From: Megaleporinus macrocephalus
Taxonomy: Eukaryota > Chordata > Actinopteri > Characiformes > Anostomidae
Direction: 5' to 3'
Length of the DNA: 64,000 nt
Assembly: GCA_021613375.1 (NCBI GenBank)
Contig: CM038721.1
Span: forward strand, 5,678,986 to 5,742,985
Below are positions 36,810 through 48,537 of the stretch, piece by piece (position 1 is the first letter of the stretch; every line of letters begins with the position of its first letter). Made by a program: the position numbers and the translations under genes. The notes under the pieces are model-generated. The model was not told the origin of the DNA, did not search any database, and saw only the letters and a program-made list of their open reading frames with translations.

Positions 36810-37542
36810 AGGAAACACCTCTATGATAGTTTTCATTGGTGCCTACATGTGGTTCTAGTAGCAGGTTAGCTCTGAGCTTATACTAGCATATTTCAGTTGT
36901 TAAAGCTGTTCTGTTACGGTTGCACTTACTGGTTGTACCATCTGACATCTCTGACTCATTTCAAATTAATCTGGCATGTACTTAGACACCTGTAGTTACT
37001 TGAGTTTATACTTCTTTATATATTCCTTTCATTATAATAATTGTTATTGTGGTAATTACAGATTTTTTTGTCTTTGTCTGTGAAGGTCGTACCACCTGAC
37101 ATGGTAAACTGAACCATTCCAACCAAAATGCATTAAGAAATCTAATATTTTACTTAGTCATACTCAGGACCACACTTCACAGTGTACCATGTGGCTCATG
37201 TACATCATACAAAAACCAGTGGTGACTCTAAGTTCTAGGCCTTCAATCTTCATATCCAGCCAAAAAAGCCTCTATGATAGTTTCCTTTGGTGCCTACATG
37301 GAGTTCTAGTAGCACGTTAGCTCTAAGCTAATGGTGACTGGGTCAATGATCAATTAAAATGATATGTATATTTTAAAATAGTTAGTTAATTCACAGTGTT
37401 ATGAAAGCTTAAAATAGCCTATTTCAGTTGTTATAGCTGTTCTGTTATGGTTGCACCATCTGACTTACTGGTTGTGCCGCCTGACATCAAATTTCAAATT
37501 AAACTGGCATGTACTTGGACAACTGTAGTTACTTGAGTTTAT

Positions 37543-37607
<65 letters not shown>

Positions 37608-37892
37608 CAATATAATACACGTTATTGTGGGTATTACAGATTTTTTGTTTTTTTTCTGTAAAGGTTGTACCACCTGACATGGTAAACTGAACCATTCCAA
37701 CCAAAAAGCATTTTAAAAATCTAATATTTTACTTAATCTTTGGTTTTTATTTTTAATTAAGTTTCAGAAAAGGGCCACTTATCTTGGAAATGCATCATTA
37801 AGGTCACTTAGGGTCTTCTTCATAATGCAATGCCCTGGCCCCTCTTTAATATAAGCATGTCAGGATAAAAGTTGTTTGCTTTTCAGTTGCGC
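36810..37892. repeat. Locally triplicated sequence, copies A and B
   Basis: Copy A (about 36810-37155) and copy B (about 37156-37892) share ACCTCTATGATAGTTT-like text, TAGCTGTTCTGTTA, ACTTACTGGTTGT, TTGAGTTTATACTT and ACCACCTGACATGGTAAACT followed by gaaccattcc. Copy B contains a (TA)n expansion at 37548-37605 where copy A has only a short AT stretch. A third copy lies at 39056-39760. No coding frame. Confidence 0.85.
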
Positions 37893-38399
37893 CACCTAAT
37901 ATTCTGACCACAGTACATGTTTCCACTGTGTAACAGTCCATCTCAGATGCGGCTGTAACCAGTCAAACAAACACAGGGGACCACAACAGGGTACATGGGC
38001 AAAGACGAGGCCAAACAACAGGGACAAAAAAAACGAGGGACAAAACCAAAACCAGCAGATAAGTGGATGTAACAAATGGGCAAAGCAAAAGATGGAATGA
38101 GAAAATTGAAACCAGGTTAAACCAGGTATCACAATGATTAGAGAAGGCTTGGTATGCCTTCAGAAATCAAAGGCAAGACGTTTCAATGAAGGAGACAAAC
38201 AAAGGCGTTTAAATAGTCAGTTCACTGCAGAGTCACAGGTGTGATACGGTGAGGAGATACGAGAAGTTGGGCTGTGATTGCCCGTCAAGGAACCCATGAA
38301 TGAACTGTGTGGTTTGAGGTGGTCATGGATAATGTGGTCCAGAGTATCAGTAAAGGTGAGGGGCGCAGCTAATGGTGTGACAGGCTTCTGTTTGGCACA
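37893..38399. other. No gene recognised
   Basis: Reverse frame 37896-38132 is open for 78 codons but shows no domain. The sequence looks repetitive (accaaaaccagcagataagt, gtcacaggtgtgatacggtg) but is unassigned. Confidence 0.45.
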
Positions 38400-39055
38400 G
38401 TAAAATCACCTGTTGAAAGCAGACAGATATTTTTTACCCCATTACTTGCCCTAATTGCCCTCGTCCCAACTTTATTTGGATTATGTTGCAGGCCAGAAAT
38501 GCAGGGATGGATGTATATTAACAAAGGAAATGAAGTTGATCAGACAAAACTTGAACTATCCTGGGTTCATAAACAGCATTCTGACATCTATGTATCTATC
38601 TTTGTGAATGACAGCATTGACTGCATCATCACTAGACCGGTTCTGTTGGTACACAAACTGCAGAAGGTCCAAAGTGTCCCAAATGGTCTCCTGGATATGA
38701 GTCATGACTATCCTCTCTACACACTTCATCACTACTGACTTGAGTGCAATGGGATGAAAGGCATGTAGGCAGGTGCCTGAAGCCAGTTTTCTTTGGAAGC
38801 GGTGGTGGACTTGAAGCAGGTGGACACAGAAGCTTGCACGAGGGACAGATTGGATATGTCTGCAAACACAGCAGTCAGCCCTAACGATTAAACACTGAGT
38901 GCCCGCCTGGGGATGTTGTCTTCACCAGCTGCCTTCCATGGGCCTGCTCTCCTCAGAGCCTTACACACATCTGCCAGTGACACAGTAGGCAGTGTGTTCT
39001 GTTTGTTCTTTGTGGTCAGAACACCTCTCTGTCTCTTGGAATCTCTGAAAGATCT
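38400..39055. mobile_element. LINE-like retroelement fragment
   Basis: The text around 38690-38990 (catcactactgacttgagtg, gatatgtctgcaaacacagc, gcccgcctggggatgttgtc, agctgccttccatgggcctg, tcctcagagccttacacaca) resembles 3' sequence of a non-LTR retroelement (Rex1/CR1/L2-type) as I recall it. It lies between copies B and C of the triplicated block. Family assignment uncertain, and there is no reverse-transcriptase frame. Confidence 0.45.
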
Positions 39056-39760
39056 ACTCAGGACCACACTTCACAGTGGCTCATGTACATCATACAAAAA
39101 CCAGTGGTGACTGTAAGTTCTAGGCCTTCAGTCTGGGACATACATATCCAGCCAAAAAAGCCTCTATGATAGTTTCCATCAGTGCCTACATGGGGTTTTA
39201 GTAGCAAGTTAGCACTAAACTGGGTCAATGATCAATTAAAATGATATGTATATTTTAACACAATTAGTTAATTCATAATGTTATGAAAGCTTAAAATAGC
39301 CTATTTCAGTTGTTATAGCTGTTCTGTTATGTTTGCACCATCTGACTTACTGGTTGTGCCGCCTGACATTTCATTTCAAATCAAACTGGCATGTACTTAG
39401 ACAACTGTAGTTACTTGAGTTTATACTTTATATATATATATTTTTCAATATAATAAACGTTATTGTGGTAAGTAGCAATTTTTTGGTTTTTTTTTTCTGC
39501 GAAGGTCGTACCACCTGACATGGTAAACTGAACCATTCCTAAAATGGATTAATTAATAATTAATTAAATCTAATATTTTACTCAAATTTTATTTTTTATT
39601 TTTGATTAAGTTTCAAAAAGGGCCACTTACCTTGGAAATGCACCATGGAGGTCACTTGGGGTCTTCTTCATAATGCAACGCCCTGGCCCCTCTTTAATAT
39701 AAGCATGTCAGGATAAAAGTCATTTGCTATTCAGTTGCGCCGTCTTACATTTGAGGAACT
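39056..39760. repeat. Locally triplicated sequence, copy C
   Basis: Aligns by eye with copy B over its whole length (cctctatgatagtttccatc, gggtcaatgatcaattaaaa, ttcagttgttatagctgttc, ccacctgacatggtaaactg, ggccacttaccttggaaatg, cataatgcaacgccctggcc). It carries a much shorter (TA)n than copy B. Confidence 0.85.
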
Positions 39761-41589
39761 GTGAACTTGCAGACAGTTTAATGACTTTTAAAGTCGACTT
39801 ATTTTACAATATATTTGAATCCTAAAAAAAGTTTTAATAAAAATAAGTTTTTAAACATAATATCACTGCAAACTAAGTTTTTGAATTTTATTAACTAAAT
39901 TTTTGTTAACGTAAGGATTTTTAAACATTGGAGCAAAAAGAAAATGAACGTAATTTTATATGTAGGCACTCAAAATTGTGTTGTTGAATAATTTTAACAT
40001 ATAATAGAAAATAATGAACTTGGACACAACATATGCATGTCGTGTCAATGATAACCCAATGTTATTTTGGCTGTTCTAGATCAAAGCTTCTTAAAAACTG
40101 TTCACATGCTTTATTTGAAACTTGCAACAGGCATTAACTAGCTTTAAACCAATAGGAGAGCAGAACTTAAGTATATCTATTAAGACACCATGCAAACAAA
40201 AAAAAAAAGACTTTATATGTTTGTGTTTGGTATTTAACCCTTTGGTACAGTAAACTATTACTACACTGAGTGTAAATAGAAAATACATTATGATCCTATA
40301 AAATAGAAACTAAAAGTTTAAAGCTCTCTGAGGTTTCCCTATAGATGTATATACCATATATGTACCACAGATATATGAACTCTAGTTAATAGGAACCTTT
40401 ACCTTTAACAGTGTATGTGCATGCATACAGTATCATTTAGCAGCAGTTTGATTTAGGACACGTCTCCAGACCACCTTCCATCCTTACACACACGTTACTG
40501 AAGCACATTTTTGAAGTACCTCTGATATCTACAGCCCGCTGGTGTTAATGCTGCCTGAGTGTTCAGCTCACAGCTTGCAACATCCTGCCCACTGATAAGA
40601 CAGATCAGCACTGGCTCACTGTTGGCTAAAATCAGAATTCCTAAAAGCCATCTGGTGGTGTGTCTGAGTATTACACTTTACCACTAAAAAAGCTAACACA
40701 CCAAAAAAATCCAAAGTATCAAACTAAGGTCCGTTGTAAAGACCTTACAACACCACTTACTCACCGTTACATGCAACCTGTTGCTTTACTGTATCATAAT
40801 ATCTCACATCAGTCTTTAAAAGTCCCATAGACTTAAGACTCTACTGACCACATACACTGCATTGCATTCACACTGACCCGGCTAGACATAGGGATGTTTG
40901 TCCACATTTGAAGTCCATGCTGTTTGTGAGATCTCTTCGCCAGATAAAACAGGAGGCCTCCGCTGGCCGCTGTGGTACTGACAGAGCCAAGAGTCCAAAG
41001 CTGCTGCCATAATGTTTCCTCTGTGTGAGTCACACGGCTGAACAGCCTCAGGAATCCCTGGAGAAAGCAGACGGTTTCATTTTCAGATGATATGAAGGAG
41101 AGGCAGGATTCATGCAGACCTTTTCTCTATATGCTTGACTTGGATATATGGATTTAGAAGAATTAGTAGAGAACCTTGGTATTGCATGGAAGTCCATATG
41201 TGGATCTTTGAATGTGTCACTCCATAGAAATCTTTTTTGGAGCCAGCTGGTATGGTATTGGTCAAGTCAAGGCCTTGATGTATTAAACCCATTAAAAATT
41301 GTCCACTGCTGCTAAACATCAATATGTTGTCTGCTCGTAGTATGGATAAAATGCAAAACAATGGCTGTAATAGCTTTCTTCTTGGTAAAGTGTAGTACTC
41401 AGACTCACCACTAGATGGCTTTTACTCTGCCTGCGAAAATCCCAGTACGATATAAGCTTGAGTAAATGCTTTCATGCTTTCCCCCATATGTGTAATGCAA
41501 TTAGCTTATTAGTCTTGGTTGTACAAATGCATGAACAGCAGGTCATTAATAATGCATGACCAAGAGTTCTGACCATGAGGACTACAGAC

Positions 41590-41593
<4 letters not shown>
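39761..41593. other. No gene recognised
   Basis: AT-rich to mixed, apparently low-copy sequence with no arrays or recognised transposons. Open frames up to 83 codons lack domains. Confidence 0.5.

Positions 41594-41671
<78 letters not shown>
41594..41671. repeat. (TA)n microsatellite
   Basis: About 39 TA units. Confidence 0.97.
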
Positions 41672-41673
<2 letters not shown>

Positions 41674-41719
41674 CTGTTTGAATAAAACCACCTCATTTTA
41701 TCTACACACAGTTAATCAG

Positions 41720-42095
41720 CTTCACTTACCATATAGGAGCACTTTGTAGTTCAACAATTACATATTTTAGTACATCTGATTCGCTGATACCCTGTTCTTT
41801 AATGGTCAGGACCCCCACATGCTGGTATATGGAGTGTTTAAACACCTCAGTGTCACTGCTGGACTGAGAATAGTCCACTAACCAGCGACATCCAGCCAAC
41901 AGTGTCCTGTGGGCAGCATCCTGTGTCCACTGATGAAGACCTAGAGGGACACAAACTGTGTAGCAGCAGATGAGCTACTGTCTCTGACTTTACATCTACA
42001 AGGTGGACCAGCAGGTAGTAGGAGTGTCTAATAGAGTGGACAGTGAGTGGACACAGTGTTTAAACACTCCAGCAGAAGCACTGCTGTATCTGATC
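41720..42095. repeat. Dispersed repeat, inverted copy
   Basis: Inverted relative of 10380-10760: tactgtctctgactttacat, ctacaaggtggaccagcagg, gtggacacagtgtttaaaca. It runs directly into the 17-bp array at its right end. Confidence 0.75.
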
Positions 42096-42096
42096 C

Positions 42097-42797
42097 AGTC
42101 GGAGAATAAAACGAGTTGGAGAATAAAGTGAGTCGGAGAATAAAGTGAGTCAGAGAATAAAGCGAGTCAGACAATAAAGTGAGTCAGAGAATAAAGCGAG
42201 TCAGACAATAAAGTGAGTCAGAGAATAAAGTGAGTCAGAGAATAAAGCGAGTCAGACAATAAAGTTGGCCAGAGAATAAAGTGAGTGGGAGAATAAAATG
42301 AGTCAGAGAATAAAGCGAGTGGGAAAATATAGCGAGAGAGAATAAAGCGAGTCTAAGCATGAAGTGAGTCAGAGAATAAAGCGAGACAGAGAATAAAGCG
42401 AGATAGAGAATAAAGCGAGTCTAAGCATGAAGTGAGTCGGAGAATAAATTGAGTCAGAGAATAAAGCGAGTCTAAGGATAAAGTGAGTCGGAGAATAAAG
42501 CGAGTCAGAGAATAAAGTGAGACAGAGAATAAAGCGAGTCGGAGAATAAAGTGAGACAGAGAATAAAGTGAGTCGGAGAATAAAGTGAGTCGGAGAATAA
42601 AGCGAGTCGGAGAATAAAGCGATCCAGAGAATTAAGTGAGTCGGAGAATAAAGCGAGTCGGAGAATAAAGCGAGTCGGAGAATAAAGCGATCCAGAGAAT
42701 TAAGTGAGTCGGAGAATAAAGCGAGTCGGAGAATAAAGTGAGTCGGAGAATAAAGTGAGTCGGAGAATAAAGTGAGTCGGAGAATAAAGTGAGCCGG
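42097..42797. repeat. 17-bp minisatellite, about 41 copies
   Basis: The unit is GAGTCGGAGAATAAAGT with frequent C/T and G/A variants and occasional lost halves. A one-and-a-half-copy version of the same unit (GTTGGAGAATAAAGCGAGTC) lies inside the hAT-like element at 49803-50752, near 50071, suggesting that family as the seed. A 165-codon reverse frame across the array is an artefact. Confidence 0.95.
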
Positions 42798-43179
42798 AGA
42801 GTTTTTTAAATGAGTGGAATTGAACTGTATTGCAATCGTATCATGTGTTAAAGTAACAACATCCATGTGTGCTGACTCTCACTGAACAGAACTGTAATCA
42901 TAATTCACTTATTAAAACCAGTTTTTACTTTTTATTACATTTAATACTGAAACGTCCAGATTATCACTTCATCAGAGCACCACGTGTGATGATATTCATT
43001 TTTTTCATTTTTCTTCCCCACCGAGTCATAGTCATGAGGCAACATGTACTTTCTTTTTTTTCCTGTGAAGAAGAAAAGAAAAGTGCTTTTTATCTGGACT
43101 CCGGAGCCTCAGCGTTTCCTGGGAACACTCAGGATAGAGGAGGACATCAGGACGGGACTGCTAACTGAATTTTCTAATT

Positions 43180-43213
<34 letters not shown>

Positions 43214-43219
43214 GCTCAG
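42798..43219 (+). other. Sequence 5' of the first coding exon, ending in a CT-tract splice acceptor
   Basis: No coding exon is recognised in 42798-43182. The last part is a pure (CT)n run at 43183-43212 followed by cccgctcAG, with AG at 43218-43219. The microsatellite therefore serves as the polypyrimidine tract of the predicted acceptor in front of the il16 coding start. This implies at least one exon further upstream. Confidence 0.6.
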
Positions 43220-43278
43220 AGCGGCCCCCTCCATTAGCGGCCGTGTGGACGGCGAGAGATCCTCCCTCTGCAGCCATC

Positions 43279-43602
43279 ATGCCTCTGAAAACCACCCAGA
43301 CGCAGCAGCGGAGGAGAGCCAGGAGGATGGAGAAGGCCAAGACTGGACACCGCTCCAAAAAGCTGGCCATCCTGTCCCGCTCCCTCATCATCTGCAGCTC
43401 CAGGACCAGCGATGACCTCCCCAGCCCCGAGGAGAGGTACGGGTACGGCGACTGGAGGGAAGCGCACCAGGGAGGCCATCATCTGGATGGGCCACTTGGA
43501 ATGGGGCGTCCAGAGAAGGATCTAAGTAGGAGTTCCAGTCTTCAGACACCAAAGAACACAGAGGAACCCAAGAAGACCATGAGGAGGTCCTTCTCTATCA
43601 GG
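43279..43602 (+). CDS. il16: il16 coding exon 1 (N-terminus of pro-interleukin-16)
   Basis: It encodes 108 complete codons, MPLKTTQTQQRRRARRMEKA onward, ending FSIR at phase 0. The ATG at 43279 has an A at -3 (gccatcATGc), and the leader 43220-43278 follows a predicted acceptor. Residues 25-47 (RSKKLAILSRSLIICSS and RTSDDL) match the conserved N-terminal block of long-form IL16. The start is strongly basic (RRRARR), so nuclear or membrane targeting is possible but unproven. The end (TMRRSFSIR) parallels the RRIFF segment of mammalian IL16. GC-rich third positions contrast with the AT-rich surroundings, supporting selection on coding. The donor is agG|GTAGGG at 43603. The frame stays open into the intron for a few codons, which should not be read as protein. 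Confidence 0.85.
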
Positions 43603-44006
43603 GTAGGGTTGTTGTATAACTGTTTTGTGTTGATAGTGTCATGATTTCTGATGTCTTGTGTGGCTGTTGTTTAACTTTTGTATTGTAATCATTTCAATGC
43701 AAAAGTTTCCCAGTAGTTAATTAAAATGTGTCAAGTGGTTTGGGCTTTCCAAACAAGGAACAGATGTTAGAGAAGATGTTGTTGGTGGCTATTGGTAATA
43801 TTTTTGGTAGAACATTATGGTTCAACAGATAGATACTACCACAGAGAGTATAGTATATGTTGTCTCCTTGAACTGTTGGTTAAACTTCATTATCATTGCG
43901 TAAGATGTTTATTAAAGAGTTTCTAATATTGATATTAGACTATTATACAGTTTTTAGACTTATTATACAGTTTTTAAATCTTAAATGATACATGCAACAT
44001 AGCGTC

Positions 44007-44225
44007 GCTGTCCAATGAAAAACATGGATCTCCATTTTTCTCAGTTTTGAACACAATAGCTACTATTTACATTAAGCGAAAATTTTATGGTGAATGGACC
44101 AAAAGAAAATCAAAAACAGCTTGGAAAAAATTCTGGTTCCATTGACTTACATTAAAAGTAAAGAAGGTTTTTGGTTTCTCCTGTAAAGTTGTCATTTTGG
44201 AGATGCTTGTTTTTCATTGGACAGC
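44007..44225. mobile_element. MITE with 28-bp terminal inverted repeats (219 bp)
   Basis: Left end GCTGTCCAATGAAAAACATG then gatctcca; right end read inward GCTGTCCAATGAAAAACAAG then catctcca, matching at 26 of 28 positions. Related copies lie at about 9600-9870 and 61207-61440. No clear target duplication was seen. It lies in il16 intron 1. Confidence 0.8.
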
Positions 44226-44649
44226 AATGATATACAAAATGCTGTTTAAAGCATTAGCACATTTAATAAAATTCTCTGATGAAACCACATACCAAAATAT
44301 AGATAACACACATTTATTTATAATTTTACTTATTTTACTATATATTCTTAATTTAGGCCACAAGAGTATTTGTTTTGCTGGCTTAAATGGCAAAGGCATA
44401 TATGGTTCTCCATTAAACACAATGTAGTTGTTATCATACACTTTTTAATCTTATTATTTATCCAATATTTGCACAAATTTACACAATTTTCCATGTACAA
44501 ATATATTACTGTCCAAACGTTGGAGGCACTTGGGGACATTATTATATTCAAAAAGGATTTGTGACAGGCAGTTTTTATTTTCAAAGCAAAATACTTTATT
44601 ACTAAATATTCAAACATTATTAATAGAGTAACTACTGCTTTTCCATACG

Positions 44650-44960
44650 TCATGTGTGTATTTAACCCTTTCCAAGCTTCTCCTAAACAACCCAGTATTA
44701 TTTACAGTTCTCATCTAATACCTGCTTTGACTGCTCAGTACTTCATTAAGCTAAATCAAGATTGCTGCTGAAGGAACTGAATACATTTATACAATGTCTG
44801 GGGCGTCCAGGAGAAATCTGGAACCTAACTTTGTTCTTCAAACTGGAGCTCAAGATATGATCTACTTCTCTCATAATAACATATTCATGTTACTTTGTAT
44901 TGTGTATTGATCAGATAAGGACGTTTAAACAATCGGCTCAGGTGCTTCAGACTTTTACAC
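44650..44960. repeat. Inverted fragment of the mariner-like family
   Basis: Reverse complement of the interior of 29243-30044: tacagttctcatctaatacc, tttgactgctcagtacttca, ccaggagaaatctggaac. Termini are missing. Confidence 0.7.
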
Positions 44961-45040
44961 AGGAGTATAGTGTTAAAAAGGCTAAAAACAACAAAACTTA
45001 TATAACTATATATATATAATCTATATATATAATCACGCAT

Positions 45041-45042
<2 letters not shown>

Positions 45043-45122
<80 letters not shown>
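45043..45122. repeat. (TA)n microsatellite
   Basis: About 40 TA units, preceded by shorter interrupted TA runs. Confidence 0.97.
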
Positions 45123-45125
<3 letters not shown>

Positions 45126-46189
45126 TATTGGCTTCCAGTGTATTTCACAAGCATTGAGCTCAAGCTCTGAACTAAAGCAGCAAATATGGACTTTTTTTTT
45201 CTTGGCTGATTTACTGCATCTGAGGTAAGTGGATAAATTAGGTGCATTCGGTTGATCAATTATTATTCCTTTGAGGCTTATTATACAATAACTTTTATGA
45301 ATTATGCAGCAACCGCTATAAAAATGCTAGGCTAAGAATGTAGTTACATGAGTCAGGAAGAGAAATGTGGACGCAAATCACTGCTACTGTACATAATATG
45401 ATCGCTGCTGTGGTTGCCAGTTATTAGCAGAATTAAACATAACAGTGTGTGGATCTCTTCTCCAGTAGACACTAATTAAATGTGCACCTCATTAAGATCT
45501 GATAAAGATGATGAATGAACAAATCAGCTCATTCTTATCATGTGCCTGTAATGATGCTGCAGCCTCCACATTTTCACACTCTGCTTGCTATGCTTCACGT
45601 CAGAACGTTCAGAACATGTTTTGCTAGAAACTATATACTGACTGTCTTTCTGTAGAACCATATTTAACAGCTGCTTTCTGCTCACTGAATCACAATCACA
45701 TGGTCGGCGTGTTTGGAGGCTCTGTGGCCGCGCTCTGCCCATTAGACCTGCACAAAGGAGTGCTTGTTGTGGTCTGTAGGGAGCTGGGAACTTGTGCAGG
45801 TCTCATAAGACATTCGTAGTGATGTCATGGAGGCCAGAGGCAAGTGAGGTCCCAAAGGCCCATCGCCTGGCTGTCCGATAAAGCACTCAGCTGACCTCCA
45901 ACATTTGGAGAACGCTGAAACAACATGAAGGCTGTAAAATCATGCTGTGAAACGTGTGCCTGTATGAGTTAGGGCAGACTAACCCCCAACCCCCCCTTTT
46001 TATCATTAACAATTATTTAAAGTCATTTTTTTAATACTTGTTGCAAATCCTTTGAAGCCAATAGTTGCCAGGGATCTGGATTAGCACCCCCAGATTCTGG
46101 GTTTCCTTGATTTTTACCTGCAGGTTTGGCCTTCAGCAAGTGTCCAATGAGTTTTGCAGCATTTGGGCGTCTGAGTCTGACGGATAATA
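45123..46189. other. Intron sequence with nothing recognised
   Basis: No array, bounded element or exon-like signal. Short reverse frames lack domains. Confidence 0.5.
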
Positions 46190-46665
46190 CAGAATTAACA
46201 TCATCTGCAGTCACATCATGAGCAAATATGTAGGAACCAGGTCCGTCATGTTTCCAACACTACCTCCACCATGCTTCTCAGACAGGGTAGTACGCTTTGG
46301 ATCATGAGTAGCTCCTTTCCATTACTATACTCAAGCCTCCCATCATTCTGGTACCGTTGATGTTTGTGATGTTGTTCCAGGACTATACAGGCTTACTCTG
46401 TTTTTGTTGTTTTTGGGGCCTAATAATGGTTAACACTTTGTATTTACTCTGAGGAAGTATTCTCTTGATTGTTGAAACAGAGAAACTAACACACTGAAGC
46501 ATGTTCTTGGTCTGGTCAACTGTTGTGGAAGGTTTTTCTACCCCAAGGAAAGAACTCAAGAAACTTCACCACAGTTGTTTTTCCTGGTCTTCCAGACCTT
46601 TCTGAACTCATCAGTGTGTTCTTTCTTATGTAGGATATAATATAGGGTAATACTATAGTGTAGTA
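46190..46665 (-). mobile_element. Tc1-like (other subfamily) remnant
   Basis: Phrases such as ctgaggaagtattctcttga, caactgttgtggaaggtttt, tcttccagacctttctgaac and catcagtgtgttctttctta follow the order of a second Tc1-like fish family read on the reverse strand, as I recall it. It ends just before the 32-bp array. No intact frame. Confidence 0.5.
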
Positions 46666-46681
46666 TCTGGTTCATTATCTT

Positions 46682-47840
46682 AAACTTAACAACTGCCCAT
46701 CCTGTACAGTCTGATGCTGAACAACTGCCCATCCTGTGCAGTCTAATGCTGAACAACTGCCCATCCTGTGCAGTCTGATGCGGAACAATTGCCCATCCTG
46801 TGCAGTCTGATGCGGAACAATTGCCCATCCTGTGCAGTCTGATGCGGAACAACTGCCCATCCTGTGCAGTCTGATGCTAAACAACTGCCCATCCTGTGAA
46901 GTCTGATGCTAAACAACTGTCCATCCTGTGAAGTCTGATGCTGAACAACTGTCCATCCTGTGCAGTCTAATGCTAAACAACTGCCCATCCTGTGCAGTCT
47001 GATGCTAAACAACTGCCCATCCTGTGCAGTCGGATGCTAAACAACTGCCCATCCTGTGCAGTCTGATGCTAAACAACTGCCCATCCTGTGCAGGCTGATG
47101 CTAAACAACTGCCCATCCTGTGAAGTCTAATGCTAAACAACTGCCCATCCTGTGCAGTCTGATGCTAAACAACAGCCCATCCTGTGCAGTCTGATGCTAA
47201 ACAACTGCCCATCCTGTGAAGTCTGATGCTAAACAACTGTCCATCCTGTGAAGTCTGATGCTAAACAACTGCCCATCCTGTGAAGTCTGATGCTAAACAA
47301 CTGCCCATCCTGTGCAGTCTGATGCTAAACAACTGCCCATCCTGTGCAGTCTGATGCTAAACAACTGCCCATCCTGTGCAGTCTGATGCTAAACAACTGC
47401 CCATCCTGTGCAGTCTGATGCTAAACAACTGCCCATCCTGTGAAGTCTGATGCTAAACAACTGTCCATCCTGTGCAGTCTGATGCTAAACAACTGTCCAT
47501 CCTGTGAAGTCTGATGCTAAACAACTGTCCATCCTGTGAAGTCTGATGCTAAACAACTGCCCATCCTGTGCAGTCTGATTCTAAACAACTGCCCATCCTG
47601 TGCAGTCTGATGCTGAACAACTGCCCATCCTGTACAGTCTGATGCTAAACAACTGCCCATCCTGTACAGTCTGATGCTGAACAACTGCCCATCCTGTACA
47701 GTCTGATGCTAAACAACTGCCCATCCTGTGCAGTCTGATGCTGAACAACTGCCCATCCTGTACAGTCTGATGCTAAACAACTGCCCATCCTGTACAGTCT
47801 GATGCTGAACAACTGCCCATCCTGTGCAGTCTGATGCTAT
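46682..47840. repeat. 32-bp minisatellite, about 36 copies
   Basis: The unit contains GATGCTAAACAACTGCCCAT then cctgtgcagtct; starts at 47289, 47321 and 47353 give a period of exactly 32. The variants gctgaac and gctaaac, gtgaag and gtgcag, and tgtacag cluster in sub-blocks. Reverse frames (SIRLHRMGSCSASDCTGWAV type) are artefacts. Confidence 0.95.
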
Positions 47841-48537
47841 TGCTTCATCTGCCTTGACCAGTTGTCCCTGTTTGCCTGCATTCTGGACAGTTTACCCACT
47901 ATGGAGCTCCTGCTGTCCAGTGCTTTGTGGAAAGCTTCTCCTGCGTGACCCACTGACCCTCCTGAAGATCTTGCTTACTTACTTAGTCACAGACGTTTTC
48001 TTCTCCTGCTTCCACAAACGTATCAATCATTTCTTCTCCTGCCTCACAAACACTGAGCTGGTCCTCACTGATACTCTGATAGGACGCATTCAATATTGCA
48101 TATCATTTTAAATCATATCCTCTTTGTATTGTCTTTGTGCTTGTTTTGCTATCCGGTGTCAAGCAGAGGATGATTGGTTCCCCTTTTTCAGTCTCGGTTC
48201 CTCTCAAGCTTTCCTTTTGATCTGAGGGGGGTTTCATTGCCACTGTAAAGACACTTTGTGACAACATCTGATGTAAAAGGCACATATAAATTAACCTTGA
48301 CTTGATTTTAATTTTATCATGCTGAAGTTTTTTCATTGGTTTATTTCTTCTGGACTTAAGTCCTATTAACACAGGATATGAAATCTTGGCATTAATGACT
48401 GAGATGTGAGTGTCTACTTGATTTACAAACCAAAAAAAGTGTCTGGACTGGGAATCGTCCACCAACAAACACTATTCAGACAACTTTGTCCTGTGGGCAG
48501 CGCCCTGTGACCACTGATACAGTAGAGCAGGGGTATT
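47841..48537. repeat. Dispersed repeat sequence
   Basis: The stretch 48160-48305 (AGCAGAGGATGATTGGTTCC, ttcagtctcggttcctctc, CTTTGTGACAACATCTGATG, ataaattaaccttgacttg) is a very common fish repeat end, probably retroelement-derived. At 48450-48530 a fragment of the 10380-10760 family (ctgtgggcagcgccctgtga) appears. The 95-codon frame at 47824 is not credible. Confidence 0.55.

Noticed and set aside
42369..42866. A 165-codon reverse frame with repeated LFSDSLYSPTHFIL
   Set aside because: Translation of the 17-bp array (three units equal 51 bases, so frames persist).
43243..43278. Upstream in-frame GTG as the il16 start
   Set aside because: A non-ATG codon is unnecessary given the ATG at 43279 with A at -3; it may however be part of an upstream-exon extension, reported separately.
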